Assembly (NCBI GenBank): GCA_038253135.1 | Contig: JBBSHJ010000002.1 | Coordinates: forward strand, 14,510 to 78,509 | Source of the DNA: JBBSHJ01 sp038253135 | Lineage (GTDB): Bacteria > Actinomycetota > Actinomycetes > Mycobacteriales > QHCD01 | DNA: 64,000 bases | Direction of reading: 5' to 3' | Shown: piece after piece, positions 24,215-33,330 of the stretch | How the letters are laid out: each line of letters starts with the position of its first letter | Position numbering within the stretch: the stretch's first letter is position 1 | Translations under genes and position numbers: made by a program | The notes under the pieces: model-generated | What the model was told of the DNA's origin: nothing | The model's database searches: none | The model's input: the letters and a program-made list of their open reading frames with translations, nothing else

Positions 24215-26779
24215 ATGGCGCGGCGTGCCGGGGTGCCGCAAGGGGGCACACCGACCGGCCGGCCGGACGCCCCCGGCCCGCTCGCCCCGACGGCCGCGGA
24301 CCTCACCGAGAACGGCAAGCGCCAACGCCGGTGGCTGAGCAACAAGGCCAGCAGGATCGTCCTCAACCCGTTCGCGTTCACCTCGACGCGGACACCGCTG
24401 GAGCATGCGGCGGGGCCATCGGTCCCGCTGCACGTCGGGTACTACGTCGGATCGCAGGCACTCGATCGCACCGGGCTGCTCGGCCTCTACCGCCGGGAGC
24501 CGGGCGCGGCCGGGACGGAGCCGGACCGGGTGGGCGTGCTGTGGGCCGACGAGTTCACGGCACTGGAACCGGGGTGGCGTGCGGGAGACGGGGTTCGGGC
24601 GGAGTCGGTGGCGGGGGACCGGCTGCGCCTGACTCTCGCCCGCGGTGGCGCGGACTACTGGGGGGAATGGCGCCGCCGACTGACGATCGCGGCCCGCCGG
24701 ACGCCGTACCTCTCGATCGGTGTCGCGGCGGCGGCGGACGCCTGGGGGCTCCGGATGCGGGTCCCGCCCGGCGCCGGCGGGCACGAGATCGTGGTCGCCG
24801 CGGACACGACCCGGACCGGCGAGCACACGTTCGCGCTCGAACCGTTGCTCGGTCCCGACCCGGTCGAGGTCGAGATCGTGCTGCGTGTCGCGACCTGGGA
24901 GCAGCCGGCCGAATTCACCCACCTCCGCCTCCTCGCGGTCGATCCGGTGCTCCTCGGCACGGACTCGGTCGACTACTCGTGGGCGCCGCACGAGCTCGGC
25001 TTCGCCGCCGACTACGCCGGTGCCCGGATTGCCGGCACCGACCGCTTCGCCGACCTCGACACGGTCCTGCGCTCGGTCCGCGTCACCGGGGTCGACGCGC
25101 ACTGGACGCTGGCGGGGATGGTCCGCGGCCGGCCGCGCTGGGAACCGCGCCGCCGCACGCTCTCGATCGAGGAGCGCGGCCACTGCTGCGCGATCGCGCT
25201 CGGCGACGCGGCCGAGCCGGCCGGGACGGTCCGCTACGCCGTGAGCCTGCCGGGGCTGCTCGTCGACGACACCCGGACCCGGCCGTCGCATGCCGCCGAC
25301 CCGTTCTACTGGTCGCTGCCGGTACGCCTGCTCCGCGACGGCCGCGAACGCACCCTGGCCGCGGTGTCCTTCGCGACGGCGGGGGAGGGCGGAGCGGCGG
25401 CTGCGGGGCGGCGCGCCCGGGCCGCCGCCGGGCGGGCTCCCTCGACGGTCGCGCGCGCCCACCGCCGGAAGTGGGACGGCTTCCTGCGGCGCGTCCCGCA
25501 CCCGCTGGCGTTCGACCTGTACGGCGTACCCCGGCTCGGCGTGAGCGCCGCCGACGTCCGCCACACCTACTACGCGGCCTGGGCCTTTCTCGCCGCCAAT
25601 ATCCTGCCGCCGCTGCCGGAGACCGGCTTCGGATATCCGCAGCACGCCACCGGAAAACCGTCGCTCTACGCCGACGGGCCACCGCAGGCGGCGTCGATCG
25701 CGTCGTGGGAATCGCTGTTCGCGATCCAGCTGTGGGCCTACGTCGACCCGGCTGCCGCGTGGGCGGCGTACGCCGGGCTGATGTCGCTGGTCGCCGAGGA
25801 CGGGGCGCTGGCCGGCGAGGCGCTGCCGACCCGCAAGGCCCAGACGGCGGCCGTTCTTTCCGGGCTCGCCCGCGACGACGACGCGCTCGCGGCCGTCTAT
25901 CCGGCGCTGCGCCGGCACCTGTCGTGGGCCGCCGACAACCCGCGCTGGATCCTGCGCGGGCTGACGCCGCCCGATCAGAAGGACGCGCAGTTCGTGGCCT
26001 CGGCGATCATCGACCTCGGATATGCGCGCGACCTCGCCGCCCTGCTCGGCTACGCCGACGACGTCCGACGGTGGGAGCGGCTCCGGGCCGAGCTGCTCGC
26101 CAACTATCTCGACTGGTTCTGGCCGAAGCCGGACTCGCCGCCGAACCTCTTCTACCTGGCCGAGAGCGGGAAACGCGATCCCGGGAACATTCTGTGGATC
26201 GCGCCCGGGCTGCACATCGACCTTCTCCCTCGCGGTTGCCCGCAGCTGGAATCGATGCAGGAGCGCTTCGACGAGACCTTTGACCCGGCCCGGTTCTTTG
26301 CCGGCTTCGCGCAGCCCAAATATCCGGACCTCTCTTATGCCGCAGCGGGTTTGCTCGATCTCGGCCGGACCAAGGATGCGCGGATGCTGCTCAACGCGGC
26401 CCTGCGGGACGTGTGTCGCTCGCACCAGTTCGCCGAGGAATATCACCTGGTCGCAGACGGGTCCGCGGGCAGACCCCGCGCGGACGGATCGGGTGTGCGG
26501 CCCTCGGTATTCGGCGCGGCAATGGTCATCGACGCCGTCTGGCAGAACAATGGCCTGCGCTTTGATCTCGGCCCGCCGGCGCTGGTCCGGCTCGGAAACA
26601 ATGCCGCCGCGGTGCGCGGGCTGCGGATCAACGGCCGGCAGCTCGATCTGCACCGGGCGGCCAATTCGGCGACGACCTCGGTCCGCGGCGGCTATGTCGG
26701 CGGCGGGCCGCACGCCGTACGCCTCGCACCCGGCGAGACCCGGCTGCTCGCGGGCGGCCGCCCGCCGGGGCAGGCATGA
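24215..26779 (+). CDS. Large glycosidase-like protein with (alpha/alpha)6 catalytic domain
   Basis: 854 residues from ATG 24215, with GGGAGGAAA upstream; the open frame extends far 5' but overlaps the previous gene. The first ~440 residues are beta-rich (EIVVAADTTRTGEHTFALEP, VEVEIVLRVATWEQPAEF), like an accessory sandwich. From about residue 450 there is a helical region typical of six-hairpin glycosidases: TYYAAWAFLAANILPP, SIASWESLFAIQLWAYVDP, EALPTRKAQTAAVL, FVASAIIDLGYARDL, FAGFAQPKYPDLSYAAAGLLDLGR. No signal peptide is seen, so it probably acts in the cytoplasm. I cannot assign a CAZy family; GH63-, GH95- or GH78-like are possibilities. It overlaps the PhyH gene by 4 nt and is controlled by a LacI-type operator. 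Confidence 0.7.
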   Translation: MARRAGVPQGGTPTGRPDAPGPLAPTAADLTENGKRQRRWLSNKASRIVLNPFAFTSTRTPLEHAAGPSVPLHVGYYVGSQALDRTGLLGLYRREPGAAGTEPDRVGVLWADEFTALEPGWRAGDGVRAESVAGDRLRLTLARGGADYWGEWRRRLTIAARRTPYLSIGVAAAADAWGLRMRVPPGAGGHEIVVAADTTRTGEHTFALEPLLGPDPVEVEIVLRVATWEQPAEFTHLRLLAVDPVLLGTDSVDYSWAPHELGFAADYAGARIAGTDRFADLDTVLRSVRVTGVDAHWTLAGMVRGRPRWEPRRRTLSIEERGHCCAIALGDAAEPAGTVRYAVSLPGLLVDDTRTRPSHAADPFYWSLPVRLLRDGRERTLAAVSFATAGEGGAAAAGRRARAAAGRAPSTVARAHRRKWDGFLRRVPHPLAFDLYGVPRLGVSAADVRHTYYAAWAFLAANILPPLPETGFGYPQHATGKPSLYADGPPQAASIASWESLFAIQLWAYVDPAAAWAAYAGLMSLVAEDGALAGEALPTRKAQTAAVLSGLARDDDALAAVYPALRRHLSWAADNPRWILRGLTPPDQKDAQFVASAIIDLGYARDLAALLGYADDVRRWERLRAELLANYLDWFWPKPDSPPNLFYLAESGKRDPGNILWIAPGLHIDLLPRGCPQLESMQERFDETFDPARFFAGFAQPKYPDLSYAAAGLLDLGRTKDARMLLNAALRDVCRSHQFAEEYHLVADGSAGRPRADGSGVRPSVFGAAMVIDAVWQNNGLRFDLGPPALVRLGNNAAAVRGLRINGRQLDLHRAANSATTSVRGGYVGGGPHAVRLAPGETRLLAGGRPPGQA

Positions 26780-27567
26780 ACGCACCGTCGATCACCGACA
26801 CCGCCTATACCGTCGGCCGGCCGGCCGTTGAGGAATTCGACGGCCTCGGGTTCACCCGCATCCGCCGGGTCTTCGACGCCCCTGCACTGCGCGACCTGAC
26901 CGCCGAGATCGAGGCGAGGCTGCAGGGCGCACCGACCCACGACGGCGGCGTCCCCGGCTCCTACCTGTGCGTGCCCAACGTGTGGCGGCACGGCGAGGTG
27001 GCGGCCAGATTCGTGCTCTCCCGCCGGCTGGGCCGGATCGCGGCTGACCTGCTCGGCGTGCGGTCGGTCCGGATCCTGTACGACGTCGCGATGATGCGCC
27101 GGCCCGGTGACGGTGCGGTCCCGTGGCACGTGGACCAGGCGCGGTTCCCCTTCAGCAGCGACCGGGTCGTGACGCTGTGCCTGCACCTGCACGATGTGCT
27201 GCCCGAGTGCGGGCCGATCAGCTTCGCCGCGGGCAGCCATCGGCTCGGCCGGGAATGGCTGGCGGCTCCGGCCGACCGGATCGACCCGTCGTCGTACGGC
27301 ATCGAGGAGATCAGCACCGAGCAGTTCGCCTCCGGGGATGCCTCCCTGCACCTGGGCTGGACTCTGCACGGCGCGCAGGTCAACCGCAGCGACCGGCCGG
27401 TGCTGACCCTCGGCATCGTCTACATCGACGGCGACATCGAGGTCGCCGACCCGGTCAGCGAGGCGCAGGCGCGCGAGCTGCGGCGCTGGATGCCGGGCGC
27501 CCAGGTGGGCCGCGTGCCCGACACCCCGATGAACCCCGTCGTCTACCGAGCACCCATCGCCATCTGA
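26776..27567 (+). CDS. Phytanoyl-CoA dioxygenase (PhyH) family protein
   Basis: 263 residues, ATG overlapping the glycosidase stop. It is an Fe(II)/2-oxoglutarate oxygenase of the PhyH family: the metal facial triad is WHVDQARFPF (His and Asp) and the distal His in LGWTLHGAQVNRSDRP, with the 2-oxoglutarate-binding Arg following it. LHDVLPECGPISFAAGSHR is the family's middle signature. The substrate is not phytanoyl-CoA by necessity; PhyH proteins in sugar-catabolic clusters probably oxidise a modified sugar or a cyclic polyol. Coupled translation with the glycosidase supports action on the released product. Confidence 0.88.
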   Translation: MNAPSITDTAYTVGRPAVEEFDGLGFTRIRRVFDAPALRDLTAEIEARLQGAPTHDGGVPGSYLCVPNVWRHGEVAARFVLSRRLGRIAADLLGVRSVRILYDVAMMRRPGDGAVPWHVDQARFPFSSDRVVTLCLHLHDVLPECGPISFAAGSHRLGREWLAAPADRIDPSSYGIEEISTEQFASGDASLHLGWTLHGAQVNRSDRPVLTLGIVYIDGDIEVADPVSEAQARELRRWMPGAQVGRVPDTPMNPVVYRAPIAI

Positions 27568-27595
27568 ACCCCCGTCTGAGACCCGTAGGAACCCC

Positions 27596-28158
27596 GTGCC
27601 CGAGGAACAGCGTCCGGGCCAGGGCGGCAGCATACGCCGCCGCGCCCTTCCCGCGGGGGCGGCCGGACTCGCCGCCGGACAGCAACGACACCGGCGTCTT
27701 CACCTACGACCTGGCCGGGCGGCTCGGCGCGACCGTCCCGGCGACGGTCGAGCTGATCCTGCGCGTGGCCGTGCAGGAGAAGCCGGCCACCTTCGACTAC
27801 GTCCGGCTGGTCGAGGTCACGCCGATGCTCGCCGGCGTGACCAGTCAGGACAGCGCCTGGCAACCGCACGCCCTGCCTTCACGGGGAGGTACGACGACGG
27901 CGCGGCGATCACCGGGACCGATATCTTCGTGACCACGGGCCCCACATGGTGTTCGCCGGCTACGTGCAGCCGAAGTACCCTGACCTCAGCGGGCGCACCC
28001 TCCACGTCGCCCGTGCGGCCGGAAGCGACGTGACCGTGCTGACCGGTAGCCTGCTCGACGGCCGACCGGCGGTGTGCCGGCGCCTGACGGTGCCCGCCCG
28101 TGCCGTCGTGGAAGTCGGCAGCGCCTGCTCGATCACTCCGACCGCGGGCACCGGATGA
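27596..28158 (+). pseudogene. Decayed remnant of a glycosidase related to the 854-residue protein
   Basis: Homology to the upstream glycosidase jumps among three frames. One frame starts with a Tat-like leader (RRRALPAGAAGLAAG). A second gives ATVELILRVAVQEKPATFDY and SAWQPHALP, matching VEVEIVLRVATWEQPAEFTH and YSWAPHELG of the intact protein. A third piece reads VFAGYVQPKYPDLSGRT, matching FAGFAQPKYPDLSYAA near residue 700. About 430 residues between these points are missing. It is a paralogue or duplicate broken by frameshifts and an internal deletion. No intact gene lies between the PhyH and LacI genes. Confidence 0.7.
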
Positions 28159-28183
28159 CAGCTCCGTTCGAGGGGAGAGCGTG

Positions 28184-29260
28184 ATGAGTGCAGGCACGCG
28201 GAGCGGCCGATCCCGTCGGCCGACGATCGCCGACGTGGCGCGGGAGGCGGGCGTGTCGACCGGCGCGGTCTCGCTGGCGATGAACGGGCGCGCCGGCGTC
28301 GCGGCGGCCACCGCCGAGCGCATCCGCGCGACCGCCGACGAGCTGGGCTGGCGGCCGAGCGCCACCGCGCGGGGGCTGACCAGCGCCCGGGCGCAGGCGA
28401 TCGGCATCGTCGTACGCCGTCCGGCCGCTGCCTTCGGCAACGATCCGTTCTTCTCGGCGATCATCGGAGGCATCGAGACCGTCCTTGCCCCGCACGACTA
28501 CGCCCTGCTCATCCGCATCGTCAACGACGAGGAGCAGGAGACGGCGGCCTACCAGACGCTGGCCGGCGCCGGCCGCATCGACGGCTTCCTGCTGACCGAC
28601 ATCCGAGTGAGGGACCCGCGGCTGCTGCTCGTGCAGCAGTTGGGGGCCCCATCGGTGCTCGTCGGCCGGCCCACTTCGGGCTGCGACCTGCCGTCAGTCG
28701 GACCGGACGATCGCGGGCCGGTGCTGCGGACGGTGCAGCATCTGGTCGAGCTGGGGCACCGCCGCATCGGGCACGTCCGGGGGGCGCACGGCTACATCCA
28801 CACGGCCGACCGCGAGCTGGCCTGGCGCGACGGCCTCGCCGCGGCCGGTCTGTCCGACGATCTGCTCGCCGACGGGGATTTCACCCCGGCCGGCGGCGCC
28901 GACGCGACGCGCGAGCTGCTGGCCGCGCCCGACCCGCCGACCGCGATCGTCTATGCCAGCGATCTGATGGCGATCGCCGGGATGGCGGCGGCCGGCGAGC
29001 TCGGCCTGCGCGTGCCCGACGATCTGTCCGTGACCGGGTTCGACGACATCGACCTGGCCGCGCACGTGGCGGCGCCGCTCACGACGGTCAGCCGGGACAT
29101 GCTCGACTGGGGCCAGCACTGCGCCACGGCCCTGATGGCGCAACTCGACGGCAGCGCCGTCCCCCGACACACGCCGCTACCCGCGCAGCTGGTCATTCGC
29201 GAGTCGACGTCGCGCCCGCGGCTCAGCCGGCCGGGACCGGCTCGTCCCACGCGTAGCTGA
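28184..29260 (+). CDS. LacI family transcriptional regulator (cluster A)
   Basis: 358 residues from ATG 28184, preceded by GAGGGGAGAG. The N-terminal HTH reads PTIADVAREAGVSTGAVSLAMNG, with the hinge helix WRPSATARGLTSARAQ. The rest is the periplasmic-binding-like effector domain (IGIVVRRPAAAFGNDPFFSAII, PPTAIVYASDLMAIAGM, LSVTGFDDIDLAAHVAAPLTTV). It lies at the end of the glycosidase-PhyH stretch and tail to tail with the GH36-like gene (38-nt overlap of 3' ends). It is the natural candidate to bind the tgaagcgcttca operator at 24114. The effector is presumably the sugar released in this pathway. Confidence 0.93.
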   Translation: MSAGTRSGRSRRPTIADVAREAGVSTGAVSLAMNGRAGVAAATAERIRATADELGWRPSATARGLTSARAQAIGIVVRRPAAAFGNDPFFSAIIGGIETVLAPHDYALLIRIVNDEEQETAAYQTLAGAGRIDGFLLTDIRVRDPRLLLVQQLGAPSVLVGRPTSGCDLPSVGPDDRGPVLRTVQHLVELGHRRIGHVRGAHGYIHTADRELAWRDGLAAAGLSDDLLADGDFTPAGGADATRELLAAPDPPTAIVYASDLMAIAGMAAAGELGLRVPDDLSVTGFDDIDLAAHVAAPLTTVSRDMLDWGQHCATALMAQLDGSAVPRHTPLPAQLVIRESTSRPRLSRPGPARPTRS

Positions 29261-30845
29261 CGTCCGTCCCATCCGTCGCGGTCCAGCGGCGCGGGGTCGT
29301 CGTCGCCTGCCAGTCGGCCGGGCGGATGGCCGGTACGCCGGCGGTGTCGGCGAGCGTCCCGATGATACGGCGGATGTCGGCGTCGGTGCCCGCCGTCCGC
29401 GCCCCGGGGTCGATCGAGAAGAAAAGCGCGCTGCCGGTGCGGGCGATCAGGTCCCCGAACTCCCGGTTGCGCTCCCACGGCGTCTGCGGCGTACACGGCA
29501 CGCAGTCGGCGTCGACCGTGAAGAACCGCCGATGCTGCGGGAGCCGGAACGCGAGGGCGTTGATGCCCATCCGCCGGGTGCGCTCCCACTCCCGGCCGGA
29601 GGTGTCGTCGCCGATGCGTTGTACGTCGACGAGACCGGCCGCCAGGTGACCGACGGTATTGCAGCCCAGCACGACGGCGCCTCCGGCCGCGGCGCGGATC
29701 GTCCGGTAAAACTCCAGCAGGATTTCCGCATTCGTCCTTGTGTTGTCGGCCGGGGACCATCCGGCGTCCGTTAGCCGGCTAGTCATTCCTGGGCCGAATT
29801 GGCCGAAATGGTCTAACGTCGAGAAGTCGTGCTTGAGCAGCGTGAAGCCCCAGCCGACGAGGCGGTGTACGTCGGTCGCGACCTGCGCGAGGACCTCGGA
29901 GCGGGACAGGTCCAGCGGCAGCTCCCGGCTCGGTCGAGGTCCGGCGCGCAGCAGCGACTCGTCGCGCACGGACGTCAGCGCGGCCGGACGGAACCAGATG
30001 CCGGGCCGGGCGCCGCGCCCGGCGATGTCCCGGGCCAGAGCGGGCATGTCGTCGAAGAGCCCCGCCGTGCCCGAGTCCCAGGGACCGCCCGGAGCATGCC
30101 CTCCATCGGACCAGCCGGCGTCGACGACGCAGTACGGCGCCCTATCGCCGGTGAAGGAGTCGCCGGTGAAGGAGTCGCCGCCGATGCGGTCTCCGGCGAG
30201 CTCGACGATCGTGTCGGCGTCCCGCAGGATCTGGTCGGGACCGAAGTTCTCGCCATAGGCGTAGTACCAGTTGTTGCAGCCGAGCACCGGATCGCGCGAG
30301 GGGAGGGGGTCCTCGCACATCGCTTCGACCAGCGTCTCGAGCGTGGTCCACGGATCGTCGCCCTCGACGCGGACGACCGTGGCCGTGCCGAGCCTGCGGG
30401 CCCCGAGCCGGACCGGCGACCCGCCCGAGTGCAGGTCGAGCCAGAGCGTCGTACCGGCGGCGTCGGCGCGCCACGAGCAGAACGCGCCCGGGCGCACCCG
30501 CACACCCCAGCCGGCGCTGGCGCCGGGCGCGGCCGACACGAAGTACCACGGCAGGATCCGTTCGGGCTGATCGCCGCGCCACTGCAGGTCGCCGTAGGAG
30601 CGTTCCCAGGCGTCGCCGAAATAGGTCGTGCCCTCGGGTTTGGGATCGTTCCAGCGCAGCCCGACCCAGCTGATCTCGCCGGCGGGGCAGGCGACTGCGA
30701 TGTCGAGCCCGGCCGCGGCCGGTGTGGGGGTGACGGGGATTCCGGCGCCGGAATAGCGGCCGTCCGATCCCGCAAGCGGGACCGGCGGCGAGCCGGTCGC
30801 GGTGGCCGCGACCGCGACATCCGGCGCGGCGGGAAAGGCGGGCAC
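29223..30845 (-). CDS. GH36-like (alpha-galactosidase clan GH-D) glycosidase
   Basis: 540 residues from GTG 30845, 11 nt after the ThuA stop codon; no better start exists upstream within the same frame. A beta-sandwich N-domain (to about residue 190) precedes a TIM barrel with CVVDAGWSDGG, RPGIWFRPAAL, the nucleophile strand FTLLKHDFST (Asp after Lys-His) and the later VQRIGDDTSG, which supplies the likely acid/base. This pattern is that of clan GH-D alpha-galactosidases and alpha-N-acetylgalactosaminidases. A perfect 15-bp coding repeat (30145-30174) duplicates GDSFT. It is coupled to ThuA, and its 3' end overlaps the LacI gene. No signal peptide, so cytoplasmic hydrolysis of an imported oligosaccharide is likely. 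Confidence 0.8.
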   Translation of the reverse strand: MPAFPAAPDVAVAATATGSPPVPLAGSDGRYSGAGIPVTPTPAAAGLDIAVACPAGEISWVGLRWNDPKPEGTTYFGDAWERSYGDLQWRGDQPERILPWYFVSAAPGASAGWGVRVRPGAFCSWRADAAGTTLWLDLHSGGSPVRLGARRLGTATVVRVEGDDPWTTLETLVEAMCEDPLPSRDPVLGCNNWYYAYGENFGPDQILRDADTIVELAGDRIGGDSFTGDSFTGDRAPYCVVDAGWSDGGHAPGGPWDSGTAGLFDDMPALARDIAGRGARPGIWFRPAALTSVRDESLLRAGPRPSRELPLDLSRSEVLAQVATDVHRLVGWGFTLLKHDFSTLDHFGQFGPGMTSRLTDAGWSPADNTRTNAEILLEFYRTIRAAAGGAVVLGCNTVGHLAAGLVDVQRIGDDTSGREWERTRRMGINALAFRLPQHRRFFTVDADCVPCTPQTPWERNREFGDLIARTGSALFFSIDPGARTAGTDADIRRIIGTLADTAGVPAIRPADWQATTTPRRWTATDGTDVSYAWDEPVPAG

Positions 30846-30856
30846 GAGATCGTCCG

Positions 30857-31603
30857 TTACTGGGCGAACCAGTTCTTTTCGGGCTTGTGCATTTCCGGCC
30901 CGGTCAGCGGGCCGGCCGGCTTGCCGGCGGTCGGCGCCGCCCAGAGCACGCCGTTGGAGATGACCTTGCGAATCTCCTTCTGCTGGTAGACGGGGTATTC
31001 CTGGTCGCCGGGGGAGAAGTAGAAGACCCGCCCGGCGCCGCGGGTGTAGCAGCAACCGGAGCGGAAGACCTCGCCGCCCTCGAAGGAGCTGATGAAGACC
31101 AGCTCGTCGGGGTCGGGGATGCCGAACGGCTCGCCGTACATCTCGTGCTCCGGGATGACGATCGGGTTGGGTACGCCGTCGGTGATCGGGTGCCCGGGCT
31201 TGACGGTCCAGACCAGCTCGCGCTCGGCGTCGTTGCGCCAGTGCAGGCTCGGCGTGGTGCCCATCAGCTTGAAGAAGATCTTCGAGAAGTGCCCGGAGTG
31301 CAGCACCAGGATGCCCATGCCCTCGAGCACGCGGGCGTGCACCTTGTCGACGACCTTGTCCTCGACCCTGGCGTGCGCCATGTGGCCCCACCAGGTCAGG
31401 ACATCGGTGTTGGCGAGGACCTCGTCGGTGAGGCCGTTCTCGTCCTCGTCGAGCACGGCGGTGCGGACCTCGACCGCGTCACCCAGGTTTTCCTCGATCC
31501 CGGCGGAGATCGCGCCATGCATGCCGTCGGGGTAGAGCGCGCGCACCTCCGGCTGCCTCTGCTCGTGCTGGTTCTCGCCCCACACGGTGACCCGGATCGT
31601 CAC
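30857..31603 (-). CDS. ThuA-like (trehalose utilisation) protein
   Basis: 248 residues from GTG 31603, with GAGGAGA upstream. It begins TIRVTVWGENQHEQRQPEVR and contains TDVLTWWGHMAHARV, LHSGHFSKIFFKLMGTT and RGAGRVFYFSPGDQEYP, the conserved blocks of the ThuA family, a class I glutamine-amidotransferase-like fold. In Rhizobium ThuA acts with the dehydrogenase ThuB in converting trehalose to 3-keto-trehalose. Here it heads a two-gene unit with the GH36-like glycosidase, so it probably works on a keto-sugar intermediate. No ThuB orthologue is adjacent, although a Gfo/Idh dehydrogenase lies in cluster B. Confidence 0.9.
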   Translation of the reverse strand: MTIRVTVWGENQHEQRQPEVRALYPDGMHGAISAGIEENLGDAVEVRTAVLDEDENGLTDEVLANTDVLTWWGHMAHARVEDKVVDKVHARVLEGMGILVLHSGHFSKIFFKLMGTTPSLHWRNDAERELVWTVKPGHPITDGVPNPIVIPEHEMYGEPFGIPDPDELVFISSFEGGEVFRSGCCYTRGAGRVFYFSPGDQEYPVYQQKEIRKVISNGVLWAAPTAGKPAGPLTGPEMHKPEKNWFAQ

Positions 31604-31767
31604 GCTGATCTCCTCAAGCGGTTGTCGGTCGTGCTGTGCTCTGGTTGGCGGCGCTGCCCGCGCGCCGCCGCCAACGGTATCTCGCGCCCGGACGCGCACG
31701 ACCCGCTGCCCGGCCCGCTGTCCAGAGCCGGACAATGCGGGATGCTCGGACTATGGCCGGATGGTCG

Positions 31768-32403
31768 TTAGGGCGCTGATGCGTCGCGGCCCGTCGTCCC
31801 GACGCGCAGGACGAACCATTGGTAGTGCCAGTCACGCTCGCTGTCGCCCCAGGTGCGGAAGTCATCGATCGGGCCGAATTGCCCGAACCGGCGTCGTACC
31901 GTCTCGTCGCTGCGGACGGAGAAGAACCGCCGCGGCTCGAAGCGATCCGAATCGAGCACACGCTCCTCGTCGGACGCGGCTCCCCAGAGCCCGATCGCGG
32001 CCGGCGCTCCCGGCGTGAGCACGCGCGCGAGCTCGGTCAGCGCCACGTCGAGGTCGGCGTTGGGAATGTGCAGCAGCGTGCTCATGCACCACGCGGCGTC
32101 GAAGGAACTGTCCGCGAACGGCAGGGCCCGCAGCGATCCCTGGCGCGCGTCTCGCCCCCGCGCCACCGCCTGATTTACCGATGCCTGGGACAGGTCGACG
32201 CCGGTCCAGGCCAGTCCGGCGGCGGCAAAGCCGTCGCCGTCGCGGCCCGGGCCGCAGCCGGGCTCGATGACGGTACGACGCCCCTCCCGCCGGAGCAGGT
32301 CGAGAAACTCCTGACGCGCCGCGACCCGTCGCGCGTCGAGCGCCCGGTCCGCTCGGTCACCGGCCTCTTGCTGGTAAAACGCGGCCAGTTCCCCTTCGCT
32401 CAC
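31768..32403 (-). CDS. Class I SAM-dependent methyltransferase
   Basis: 211 residues from GTG 32403 (MSEGELAAFYQQEAGDRADR). Motif I is VIEPGCGPGRDGDGFAAAG, followed by WTGVDLSQASVNQA (motif II acid), LPFADSSFDAAWCMSTLLHI (motif post-I/IV) and VLTPGAPAAIGLWG. It resembles UbiE/type-11 methyltransferases acting on small molecules. The start overlaps the TGA of a degraded methyltransferase just upstream (GTGA), so translation may once have been coupled. Substrate unknown. Confidence 0.88.
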   Translation of the reverse strand: MSEGELAAFYQQEAGDRADRALDARRVAARQEFLDLLRREGRRTVIEPGCGPGRDGDGFAAAGLAWTGVDLSQASVNQAVARGRDARQGSLRALPFADSSFDAAWCMSTLLHIPNADLDVALTELARVLTPGAPAAIGLWGAASDEERVLDSDRFEPRRFFSVRSDETVRRRFGQFGPIDDFRTWGDSERDWHYQWFVLRVGTTGRDASAP

Positions 32404-32623
32404 GGGTGCGCTACGACGAGGCGGACGGCGCCGCGGAACTCCGGCCGCGTGCGCAAGGGTCCGTGCCGGCGGTCCCACGCCCCGCTGTCGCTGCGCGCGC
32501 ATCGACGCCGCCGGCTCGACCGCGACGACATAGCGGTCGTCCGGCTCGTAGGGGCCGGTGCCCGCTCCGACATTGATGACGCCGGCCGTGCCGCTCGTAA
32601 TCGACCCTGGCCACCGCGCTCAC
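32400..32623 (-). pseudogene. Truncated methyltransferase pseudogene
   Basis: Three pieces of a second class I methyltransferase remain in different frames: an N-terminus from GTG 32623 (MSAVARVDYERHG), a motif I and II stretch (GVINVGAGTGPYEPDDRYVV then AVEPAASMRAQR), and a C-terminus (GAWDRRHGPLRTRPEFRGAV ending LVVAHP). An intact homologue would be about 250 residues; here only about 75 codons survive, so two internal deletions and frameshifts have occurred. The stop codon overlaps the start of the intact methyltransferase. Confidence 0.65.
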
Positions 32624-32741
32624 GTCGCACCCCGCCCTCGCGCCTGCTTCGTGCGCGAGCGTATCGGCCGCCGGAACTGCAGCTCCGCGACCGGCGGTTG
32701 CACGAGATACTGATCCTCTCGACGACGACCGGAGGCCCTCG

Positions 32742-33230
32742 ATGGCACTGCACGATATCCCGACCGAGACCCTCGACGGTGAGGCCTCGACGTTCGGCGC
32801 GCACGCGGGTAAGGCCGTGCTCGTCGTCAACGTCGCCTCCAAGTGTGGCCTGACGCCGCAGTACACCGGGCTCGAAGGGTTGCAGCACCGGTACGCCGGC
32901 CGCGGTTTCACCGTGCTCGGGGTGCCCTGCAACCAATTCGGTGGCCAGGAGCCCGGCAGCGCCGACGAGATCGCGGAGTTCTGCTCCGCGACCTACGGCG
33001 TCACCTTCCCGATGCTGGCCAAGACCGAAGTCAACGGCCCCGGCCGGCATCCGCTCTACCAGCAGCTGACGTCGTATGCCGACAGCGACGGCGAGGGCGG
33101 CGACATCCAGTGGAACTTCGAGAAATTCCTCATCTCACCGGCGGGAGACGTGGTCGCCCGCTTCCGTCCCGGCACCGAGCCGGAATCGCCCGAGCTGGTC
33201 GATGCCATCGAGGCCGAGCTGCCGGCATAG
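32742..33230 (+). CDS. Glutathione peroxidase family protein
   Basis: 162 residues. Signature blocks: VVNVASKCGLTPQYTGLE with the peroxidatic Cys (Cys rather than selenocysteine), VLGVPCNQFGGQEPGS with the catalytic Gln, and WNFEKFLISPAGDVVARF with the Trp/Asn. The second Cys in VPCNQF and another in EFCSATYG allow a thioredoxin-dependent cycle. Actinobacteria usually lack glutathione, so thioredoxin or mycothiol systems probably reduce it. The enzyme removes organic hydroperoxides. It is monocistronic, between the methyltransferase pseudogene and a convergent AraC gene. Confidence 0.95.
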   Translation: MALHDIPTETLDGEASTFGAHAGKAVLVVNVASKCGLTPQYTGLEGLQHRYAGRGFTVLGVPCNQFGGQEPGSADEIAEFCSATYGVTFPMLAKTEVNGPGRHPLYQQLTSYADSDGEGGDIQWNFEKFLISPAGDVVARFRPGTEPESPELVDAIEAELPA

Positions 33231-33330
33231 CCCCCGGTTGGCGCGCGCTTCGTGGGTGGCGCACGTGAACCGCTTTGCCGGCCCGTGACGTCAGCCGGCG
33301 CGGCGCGGCTTGCGTACGACCGTCGCGCGG

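Noticed and set aside
24137..26785. An 882-residue minus-strand open frame
   Set aside because: Mirror of the glycosidase gene; low-complexity Arg/Gly/Pro composition and no ribosome site.
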